Source: Bacillota bacterium
Lineage (GTDB): Bacteria; Bacillota; Bacilli; Alicyclobacillales; SLC66
DNA: 5,822 bases
NCBI GenBank assembly: GCA_021820825.1
Contig: JAKADD010000177.1
Location: forward strand, 1 to 5,822
Direction: 5' to 3'
Shown here one piece after another: positions 1-4,951 of this stretch. Each line of letters opens with the position of its first letter. Positions within the stretch are counted from its first letter, which is position 1. Below the pieces are notes generated by a model, which saw only the letters and a program-made list of their open reading frames with translations, had not been told where the DNA came from and did not search any database. The position numbers and the translations under genes were made by a program.

Positions 1-48
1 ATCGCGCAAAAACACTAAAGTATTCACAACCAATTTCTCGGTTTCCAC
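1..48 (-). CDS. 5' end of an unidentified gene running off the left edge
   Basis: An open frame starts with GTG at 48..46 and runs 16 codons without a stop to the window edge, giving VETEKLVVNTLVFLRD (first V read as Met). A purine-rich AGGGGGG lies at 60..54 on the minus strand, 5 nt before the GTG, a usable though non-consensus ribosome-binding site. The start lies 53 bp downstream of the aldolase stop on the same strand, so it is probably the next gene of the same sugar-acid operon. The short N-terminus is compatible with a beta-strand opening a TIM-barrel sugar isomerase/epimerase, but 16 residues cannot identify a family. It does not resemble the usual N-terminus of KDG kinase, which often sits here in Bacilli. 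Confidence 0.4.
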   Translation of the reverse strand, partial: METEKLVVNTLVFLRD

Positions 49-101
49 CTGCGCCCCCCTAACCGTCCATACAGCCTTGCTGTGACAAAATACAAAGCTC
101 G

Positions 102-728
102 TCAGGGAGTGTGTAGCGATTCCAGAAGCAACCTACATCGGTTCCCAACAACAGCGAGATTGGTTTTCTGAACCCCTTTGGTCAGATAACCCCCGACCCC
201 AACCGACCACGCGCCGTGTTCGAACCATGTTCGCGCGTTATCCGGACCTATCCCTCCTGTCGGGATGAAATCCATAAAGGGAAATGGCTCCTTTATGGCA
301 CGGATAAACTTTGGATCAAGCTGATCCCCTGGAAACAGTTTCACCGCATCGCTCCCCGACTGATAAGCTTGAAAAGCCTCCGTAGGGGTCATTGCTCCAA
401 GCACACAAAAGATGTCCACTTCCCTACAGAACGAAGCGACTTCTTCTACAACGCATGGCGCCACGATAAAGTCCGCGCCAGCCCGGCTAGCCTCTGCAGC
501 TTGGTTTGCGCTAAGCACAGTACCCGCACCCACCACTGCGTTTGGTGCATGTTCCTTAATGTGAGCAATAACATTCGCGGCATCCGGCACGGTAAATGTG
601 ACTTCGATGGTATGCACCCCCGCAGCCAATACCGTTTGACACAACTCCACCGCGAAATCACGTTCGTCAGCGCGAATTATCGCCATGACTTTGTCCTGGA
701 TTTGTTGTTTGACGGTCACTTTACTCAC
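102..728 (-). CDS. eda: KDPG/KHG aldolase (2-dehydro-3-deoxy-phosphogluconate aldolase / 4-hydroxy-2-oxoglutarate aldolase)
   Basis: This is a class I (Schiff-base) aldolase that splits 2-keto-3-deoxy-6-phosphogluconate into pyruvate and glyceraldehyde 3-phosphate. It is the last step of the Entner-Doudoroff route and of uronate/KDG breakdown, and it is cytoplasmic. The 208-residue product has the normal family length. Visible landmarks are IEVTF with the catalytic Glu at 42, VGAGTVL (66-72), MTPTEAFQAY (113-122), VKLFPGD with the Schiff-base Lys at 130, and the phosphate-binding PTGGI (156-160). The position equal to Arg49 of E. coli Eda is Thr46 here, a variant I associate with Firmicutes members. 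The longest frame begins at a GTG at 776, but GGAGG at 742..738 lies 9 nt before the GTG at 728, and this start gives the family length. It follows a LacI-type regulator by 60 bp containing operator-like palindromes, so control by that regulator is likely. Confidence 0.93.
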   Translation of the reverse strand: MSKVTVKQQIQDKVMAIIRADERDFAVELCQTVLAAGVHTIEVTFTVPDAANVIAHIKEHAPNAVVGAGTVLSANQAAEASRAGADFIVAPCVVEEVASFCREVDIFCVLGAMTPTEAFQAYQSGSDAVKLFPGDQLDPKFIRAIKEPFPFMDFIPTGGIGPDNARTWFEHGAWSVGVGGYLTKGVQKTNLAVVGNRCRLLLESLHTP

Positions 729-737
729 TTTGCATTT

Positions 738-742
738 CCTCC
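738..742 (-). promoter_or_regulatory. Shine-Dalgarno site deciding the aldolase start
   Basis: GGAGG (minus strand, followed by A) lies 9 nt before the GTG at 728. The upstream in-frame GTG at 776 has no such site and would add 16 basic, non-conserved residues. It would also put the start inside the operator-like palindrome. An ATG between the site and the GTG is out of frame and stops after four codons. Confidence 0.8.
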
Positions 743-748
743 ATTTGT

Positions 749-777
749 AGTGAATCGATTTAGTGTACCGGTTCACT
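749..777. promoter_or_regulatory. Tandem LacI-type operator candidates upstream of the aldolase gene
   Basis: Two CG-centred 16-bp palindromes overlap in the 60-bp gap between regulator and aldolase. The stronger, AGTGTACCGGTTCACT (762-777), matches its own reverse complement in 7 of 8 half-site positions. The weaker, AGTGAATCGATTTAGT (749-764), matches in 6 of 8. Their centres are 13 bp apart, and the two 13-bp units 748-760 and 761-773 agree at 10 of 13 positions as direct repeats. LacI-family proteins typically bind even palindromes with a central CG, and such a gene is immediately upstream. The sites sit between the regulator's stop and the aldolase ribosome-binding site. I see no good sigma-A promoter here, so the site could act on a weak promoter or as a roadblock to read-through. 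Binding is inferred. Confidence 0.5.
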
Positions 778-788
778 TCACAAAAAAA

Positions 789-1814
789 TTACAACCTCGT
801 TGAACCTCGTATGACCAAAGACGAGGGTAGCTCAATCCGTTTCGGCTTCGCATTTCGTTTCTGTTGGATTCGCCCAATCAACCTTTTCGCAGATTCTATC
901 CCCACTTGGTATGACGGTTGCGAAATCACCGTGATCCCCGGTGGCACCAAGGAAGCCCAACCCCAGTCATCATACCCGCATAAACCAAGATCCCGCGGCA
1001 TAGCCAAACTCAAGCTGGTAATGGCTTGGGCCACACTGAGCATGGTCACTCCATTGACGGCAAAAACAGCGCGAGGTCCTGCCCCAATGGCAAGGAAGTC
1101 AAGCAGCGAAGTCTGCACTTCTCCCTGGTCAGCCGGATTCACAATTCGAATCCAGTCCTCGCTGTTGCGCCTAAAATGATGCTCACATGCATCCAGAAAG
1201 GCTTGCCTGCGAGTTCGCCGCGAACTGATCACGCCGATTTCTTCCGTAAAGAAGCCAATTTCCCGAAACCCTGAACGAACGAGGTACTCGATGGTTTGAT
1301 AGGTCATCTGATAGTTATTGCTGGTAACGGTGTCAAAGTGAATTTCAAGCATCGCCCGGTCTGCTAAAACAATGGGAATTCCCTGACCGCCCAGTTCAAG
1401 AATGAAATCATTGTTGCCGCCGGTGATATTCAAAATGAGTCCTTCCACGCGATTGTCAATAAGAGCCTCAATATACTCTTTTTCCCTTGCGGGGTCATTG
1501 TCCGTGTTCGCGATGATTGTGTGGTAACCACTCTTCGTACACTGGTCGCCAATCCCCTTGACGAGAATGGAAGAAAACGGGCTGCTGATGTCTGCGACAA
1601 CCACGCCTATTAAGCCGCTATGGTTTGATTTCAGACTACGAGCCAGATTGTTTGGACGATACTCCAGTTCCTCAACGACTTCTTGAATGCGCTTTCGAGT
1701 TAGTTCCGACATAAACTCGTAGCGACCATTCAGATAACGAGAAACCGTTGTTTTTGACACATCGGCCAGTTTCGCAACTTGACTGATCGTCGGTTTGTCC
1801 TGCTTATACTGCAT
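789..1814 (-). CDS. LacI-family transcriptional regulator, KdgR-like
   Basis: This is a DNA-binding sugar-responsive regulator, 341 residues, the normal LacI-family length. An N-terminal helix-turn-helix covers residues 9-28 (TISQVAKLADVSKTTVSRYL), followed by the hinge-helix region YRPNNLARSLK (52-62). The periplasmic-binding-protein-like effector domain starts near residue 64 with GLIGVVVADISSPFSS. The HTH wording (SRYLNGRYEFMS) and its position upstream of a KDPG aldolase suggest the KdgR group, which answers to 2-keto-3-deoxygluconate or a related sugar acid; the effector is inferred. A GTG at 1898 would extend the protein by 28 residues. The ATG at 1814 is preferred because it places the HTH at the usual distance from the start, has GAGG at 1826..1823 eight nt upstream, and lies downstream of a plausible promoter that would overlap the GTG. 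It is probably cotranscribed with the aldolase. Confidence 0.9.
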   Translation of the reverse strand: MQYKQDKPTISQVAKLADVSKTTVSRYLNGRYEFMSELTRKRIQEVVEELEYRPNNLARSLKSNHSGLIGVVVADISSPFSSILVKGIGDQCTKSGYHTIIANTDNDPAREKEYIEALIDNRVEGLILNITGGNNDFILELGGQGIPIVLADRAMLEIHFDTVTSNNYQMTYQTIEYLVRSGFREIGFFTEEIGVISSRRTRRQAFLDACEHHFRRNSEDWIRIVNPADQGEVQTSLLDFLAIGAGPRAVFAVNGVTMLSVAQAITSLSLAMPRDLGLCGYDDWGWASLVPPGITVISQPSYQVGIESAKRLIGRIQQKRNAKPKRIELPSSLVIRGSTRL

Positions 1815-1896
1815 GAACGCCGCCTCGTTTGCGTAATTTGGTAGAGTCACGATGAAAACCAGTTCACGAAACCGATACACATGTTCCTTCGTTATC

Positions 1897-1926
1897 ACTC
1901 TACCTCTTGATATAGGATTAAGTCAA
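1897..1926 (-). promoter_or_regulatory. Candidate sigma-A promoter for the LacI-type regulator
   Basis: On the minus strand TTGACT (1926..1921, five of six to the -35 consensus) is followed after 18 bp by TAGAGT (1902..1897, four of six to the -10 consensus). Transcription would begin near 1890, leaving about a 75-nt leader before the ATG at 1814. This argues against the upstream GTG at 1898, which would lie within the -10 element. The weak -10 limits confidence. Confidence 0.45.
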
Positions 1927-1929
1927 GAG
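1904..1929. repeat. 7-bp inverted repeat overlapping the regulator promoter
   Basis: CTCTTGA (plus strand 1904-1910) and TCAAGAG (1923-1929) are perfect inverted copies separated by 12 bp. One arm covers part of the -35 element and the other lies just upstream of the -10 of the candidate promoter. That placement suits a protein-binding site controlling the regulator gene. No T-run follows on either strand, so a terminator role for the upstream operon is unlikely. The sequence does not resemble the CG-centred palindromes near the aldolase gene. Confidence 0.4.
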
Positions 1930-2008
1930 CAAAATCCGGAACGGGCCGAGTAGTCAGCCGAAGTGAAACACTAGGCATGCCGTCAGTTTCATGCTGTGCA
2001 TTGTGGGT

Positions 2009-2034
2009 GGGGGTCTCCAGATCGGGGGTCTCCA
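2009..2034. repeat. Tandem 11-bp direct repeat, 15-bp period
   Basis: GGGGGTCTCCA occurs at 2009-2019 and again at 2024-2034, with 4 bp between. It lies about 40-60 bp past the stop codon of the GT2-methyltransferase gene. The core GGTCTCC is also present inverted at 2073-2079, across the end of that gene. Its function is unknown; it could be a local duplication or a paired binding site. Confidence 0.5.
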
Positions 2035-2069
2035 TCTGCACAAAGCCAATATGCAGCGACGGCGATCAC

Positions 2070-3473
2070 TCAGGAGACCTTTACGGCGCGGACATAGTAT
2101 TGTACGGTGTTGCAACGGTCGCGGAAACCTGGGCCAAACGACGGGAGTTGCAGTTTCGCGGCAAGCTGTTCCAACTCCATGCAAAACGCGTCCAAGTCTG
2201 GGGGTGCGTCCTGAACCATTCCGATGAATTCGATCTGCAATCCCACTTGTTCAAACAGACGGGCGATCTCCAATAGCGTGAAAAAACGCAAATGAGTCTT
2301 ATCCAGAATGCCAGATTCCTGATAGGTCCAGGATCCTTCCAGAAGTCCTTTGAGAACGCTGGCATGGCCGACGTTCGGAATCGATGCGACGACATAGCCC
2401 TCCGGTTTCAAATAGGAGGTCAAATTGCGCAGCGCTGCGATTGGATCCGTCAGATGCTCAAGGACATCGGCAAAGACCAGCGCGTCAAACGAACCCGGTG
2501 GATGAGGCAGATGAATCGTGGCCGCGTCTCCAATCCACACCTCATCAAGCACAGTGCGCGCGTCAATGGCCGCGCGTTCATTGTATTCGATCCCCGCCAC
2601 ATAGCCGACGCCGCGGTTCTTTAACGTCAGGCCCAGCCCACCGCAGGCACACCCGACATCCAGCACGCGAGTCGCATCTTGCGGAACCAGTTCCGCAAGA
2701 TCTTCCCGCGTCCACAGACTGTACTGAGGGTTGATGCCCCATTTTGAGAAAAAGCGCTGCAGATTGGACTGCAGCAAGTCGCCATAGTTCGGATTGACAC
2801 GCTGACTGACGCTGCCGTAGTGATGGACAAACGTATCAGCCGCGACAACCAGACGGCGCCCAGAGCGCCGAATGCGCAGACAGTAATCGTCATCCTCGAA
2901 ATTACCCTGACCAAAATCTTCATCAAATCCACCGAGCATCTCATAGACGCTCCTGCGGATCACAAGGCAGAACCCAACAAGCCGTAAAGTGTAGAACCAT
3001 TTGGATGGATTCGGCTTGTTATGTTCGAGCGAAAATTGCTGCATTTCCTCCATTGATGTATAGGAGCCGGAATAGAATTGAACGCCGGAAACGTAATTCG
3101 AAACTGGCCCCACCGCCCCGTGACTGGGATCGCTGTGTAAACAATTCAAGAGATTGTCGAGCCAGTTGTGGGTGACGACCACGTCATTGTTCAGGATGAC
3201 GAACTGCTCTCCCCGCGCCGCTTCCATCCCCTGATTGCACGCCTTGGGGAATCCGAAGTTCGCTGGATTTTCAATGAGTATCACTTCTTTATAAGCGCGC
3301 AGTTCGGCAACCGTTTCGTCGCTGGATCCGTTGTCGACGACGATGAGTTCATAAGGACAGGTTGTGAAACGGTGGATGCTCTCGATGCACTGGCGGGTAT
3401 AGATCCACTGATTGTAAGTGGGAATGATGATGCTGGTCAACGGTTGCAACACAGCGACGCTCTCAGACTTCAT
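2070..3473 (-). CDS. Bifunctional family 2 glycosyltransferase and SAM-dependent methyltransferase
   Basis: A 467-residue two-domain protein. The N-terminal GT-A fold glycosyltransferase (about 13-230) shows TSIIIPTYNQ (13-22), VVDNGSSDET (45-54), the metal/nucleotide-site NND (95-97), GGFDEDF (181-187) and the acidic EDDD (193-196) typical of GT2 rhamnosyl/glycosyl transferases. The C-terminal class I methyltransferase (about 268 onward) has the SAM-binding DVGCACGGLG (272-281), an acidic Glu at 296, ADVLEHL (335-341) and IPNVGHASVL further on. It probably adds a sugar and O-methylates a glycan, but donor and acceptor are unknown. No membrane segment or signal peptide is visible. A longer frame opens at 3590, but that overlaps the preceding gene. 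GGAGGA at 3486..3481 lies exactly 7 nt before the ATG at 3473. It is the last gene of the glycosylation cluster in this window, 37 bp after its neighbour. Confidence 0.9.
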   Translation of the reverse strand: MKSESVAVLQPLTSIIIPTYNQWIYTRQCIESIHRFTTCPYELIVVDNGSSDETVAELRAYKEVILIENPANFGFPKACNQGMEAARGEQFVILNNDVVVTHNWLDNLLNCLHSDPSHGAVGPVSNYVSGVQFYSGSYTSMEEMQQFSLEHNKPNPSKWFYTLRLVGFCLVIRRSVYEMLGGFDEDFGQGNFEDDDYCLRIRRSGRRLVVAADTFVHHYGSVSQRVNPNYGDLLQSNLQRFFSKWGINPQYSLWTREDLAELVPQDATRVLDVGCACGGLGLTLKNRGVGYVAGIEYNERAAIDARTVLDEVWIGDAATIHLPHPPGSFDALVFADVLEHLTDPIAALRNLTSYLKPEGYVVASIPNVGHASVLKGLLEGSWTYQESGILDKTHLRFFTLLEIARLFEQVGLQIEFIGMVQDAPPDLDAFCMELEQLAAKLQLPSFGPGFRDRCNTVQYYVRAVKVS

Positions 3474-3480
3474 GTCTCGT

Positions 3481-3486
3481 TCCTCC
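3481..3486 (-). promoter_or_regulatory. Shine-Dalgarno site deciding the GT2-methyltransferase start
   Basis: GGAGGA on the minus strand sits 7 nt before the ATG at 3473, within the 37-bp gap after the previous gene. This near-ideal site rejects the 39-residue extension to 3590, whose residues look like a read-through of the upstream gene in another frame. Confidence 0.85.
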
Positions 3487-3510
3487 AGTTTGAATGTGAT
3501 GCAGAGCGGT

Positions 3511-3924
3511 CTAGACGACACGCAACGGGTCAATCTGCTGAAATAGGAAATTGTCGGTGTCGGCGTCGATGAGAGCGGTACGGATTTCATACGTTCCGGT
3601 TTTGCCCGGAACGAAATTCGATATTTCCCAGTAATTTCGGATGGTATCCCAGAAGCGGTGTCCGACCAGAAAAGGAGACATGCGGAGATGCGCTTCTACA
3701 TCACCGTCCGGATCAACAATCTGAATTTCTTCCACGCAGCGCAGTGGTTGCTCCAGCGAACAACACCATTCGTGCACAATGTAAAACGGAACTGGAATGC
3801 TTCGATCAATTTCAAACAACCAGTCAATGAGCGCGGTCTTGTCGGCCTCATGTTGCACCGTCCGACAGAGCAGGCTCGTTTGCAACCGGATAAACAGTAA
3901 CTCCTGCATGCCTGCGAGCGTCAT
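3511..3924 (-). CDS. Small protein of unknown function in the glycosylation cluster
   Basis: I do not recognise this 137-residue protein with confidence. It looks soluble, with no signal peptide or membrane segment, and is rich in alternating hydrophobic residues. Its last third (about residue 109 to the end: PGKTGTYEIRTALID, then LFQQIDPLRVV) reads like the closing strands of a beta-sandwich. The pattern recalls small DUF6941-type proteins, but that is only an impression. The start chosen is the ATG at 3924, which overlaps the preceding gene's TGA as ATGA, typical of translational coupling. A GTG at 4005 would add 27 residues inside the upstream gene and has a badly placed ribosome-binding site. 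The ATG at 3909 is a weaker alternative. Position between two glycosyltransferase genes suggests a role in the same glycan pathway, perhaps acceptor or complex binding; this is inference. Confidence 0.7.
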   Translation of the reverse strand: MTLAGMQELLFIRLQTSLLCRTVQHEADKTALIDWLFEIDRSIPVPFYIVHEWCCSLEQPLRCVEEIQIVDPDGDVEAHLRMSPFLVGHRFWDTIRNYWEISNFVPGKTGTYEIRTALIDADTDNFLFQQIDPLRVV

Positions 3925-4949
3925 GATGGCGCCCCGCTTTCTCGCCTGTCCGTGCCTATTTGCGGCCACAGTTGCCGGAACAACGCGAAATACTGCCGGG
4001 AGCACGCCTCATAGTCTTCACGCGCCAGTTCGGATCTGTTCTGTAGGCTGCTCAGTACGTCGGCGAGATCGCGCTTGTTTTGCCAAGTCGCTGTTGCCCG
4101 CAATAGGACGAATTGACTCGCAAGGTCTGCACTGTCTCGCTGTAACGCGAGTTCGCATACGCGCGCGCAGTCGTTGAATTGGCACAATCGCAAGTGACAA
4201 AAGGCGAGCGAATATGCGGCCAGTTCCCAAAACGGCGCGGCAAGTGCGGAATTCACGACACGTTCGAATAACAGCGCGGCGTCGCTCCACCGCTCACAAC
4301 CGAGCCATTCCGTGCCTAAACAATAATCGCTCCAGGGTGTTGGACCGTTCTCCTGGACATCCAACTGCAACAGATCGATGTTTCGCTGTCGTTTTTCGCG
4401 CTTCAGTACGACAGCGTCCAGATATCCGAAATGCTCAATTTCCAAGGGCGCGCCGGCGATATTCAAATCCTGGCCGTAGCGGCGCGCAAGGCTTTCTGTG
4501 ATATCTTCGTGCACGCGGCGTGTGAAGCGGATCGCAGGGTCCGTTCGAAACAGGACGATGCGGGCGTCGTGAATCACCGCAGCCGGGTTCGCGACAGAGC
4601 CGACATAACTGCGGATGACGGCTTTCAGAGCCTGGGCAGGCGTGGTCATGAGGAGTGCCGCGAATTCTTCGCGAGTGCACAGCAGGCGAATCTGTTCGTC
4701 CGCGTCCAGACAGAGTGTCCAATCGCCGTGGGCGTGGCTCAGTGCATAGTTGCGGGCCGCGCTGAAATCATTTCGCCAAGGGAGAGAATAGACTCGGCAA
4801 CCGAATTCCCTTGCGATGGCAGGGGTGTGGTCACGGGATCCGGTGTCCACGACGACGATGTCGGCAGTCAAACGGCGCACGCTGACAAGACATTTGGCCA
4901 GGAATTCCGATTCGTCCCGGACGATCAAACAGGCGGACAGCAAGCTCAT
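3921..4949 (-). CDS. Family 2 glycosyltransferase with C-terminal helical (TPR-like) repeats
   Basis: A 342-residue GT2 enzyme of the SunS/WaaE-like group. The catalytic domain (about 1-180) has SACLIVRDE (5-13), VVVDTGSRDHT (32-42), WRNDFSAARN (58-67), the metal-binding LDADE (81-85), RRVHEDI (144-150) and IEHFGYLD (171-178). From about residue 189 it becomes alpha-helical, with TPR-like units such as ALLFERVV and ELAAYSLAFCHLRL; these probably mediate protein-protein contact or acceptor binding. It likely transfers a nucleotide-activated sugar in the cytoplasm; the sugar and acceptor are unknown. The TTG at 4955 is an in-frame alternative but lies 1 nt after AGGAGG, too close. The ATG at 4949 is 7 nt away and is chosen. 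The start lies 2 bp past the preceding gene's stop, and the stop overlaps the next gene as ATGA, so the three are almost certainly cotranscribed. Confidence 0.9.
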   Translation of the reverse strand: MSLLSACLIVRDESEFLAKCLVSVRRLTADIVVVDTGSRDHTPAIAREFGCRVYSLPWRNDFSAARNYALSHAHGDWTLCLDADEQIRLLCTREEFAALLMTTPAQALKAVIRSYVGSVANPAAVIHDARIVLFRTDPAIRFTRRVHEDITESLARRYGQDLNIAGAPLEIEHFGYLDAVVLKREKRQRNIDLLQLDVQENGPTPWSDYCLGTEWLGCERWSDAALLFERVVNSALAAPFWELAAYSLAFCHLRLCQFNDCARVCELALQRDSADLASQFVLLRATATWQNKRDLADVLSSLQNRSELAREDYEACSRQYFALFRQLWPQIGTDRRESGAPS

Positions 4950-4951
4950 CG

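Noticed and set aside
71..83. Hairpin ACAGC-CTT-GCTGT after the aldolase as a terminator
   Set aside because: The stem is only 5 bp, no T-run follows on the minus strand, and a further gene appears to start just downstream.
782..793. Possible rho-independent terminator after the regulator: a T7 run on the minus strand (788..782)
   Set aside because: The only hairpin before it is CAAC-GAG-GTTG, four base pairs, too weak; the aldolase follows directly on the same strand.
216..803. Long plus-strand ORF of 195 codons opposite the aldolase
   Set aside because: It is the antisense shadow of a well-supported gene, with no family resemblance and low-complexity arginine/histidine-rich content.
793..810. 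Direct repeat AACCTCGT at 793-800 and 803-810
   Set aside because: It lies within the last codons of the regulator gene and is short enough to be chance; no regulatory logic is apparent.
1895..2035. A 46-codon minus-strand ORF (ATG 2035, TGA 1897..1895) starting METPDLETPTHN between the two operons
   Set aside because: It has no ribosome-binding site, its repeated ETP comes only from the DNA direct repeat, and its end runs through the regulator promoter.
3474..3590. N-terminal extension of the GT2-methyltransferase to 3590
   Set aside because: It would overlap the preceding gene by 80 bp, its residues are non-conserved in character, and a near-ideal ribosome-binding site points to the ATG at 3473.
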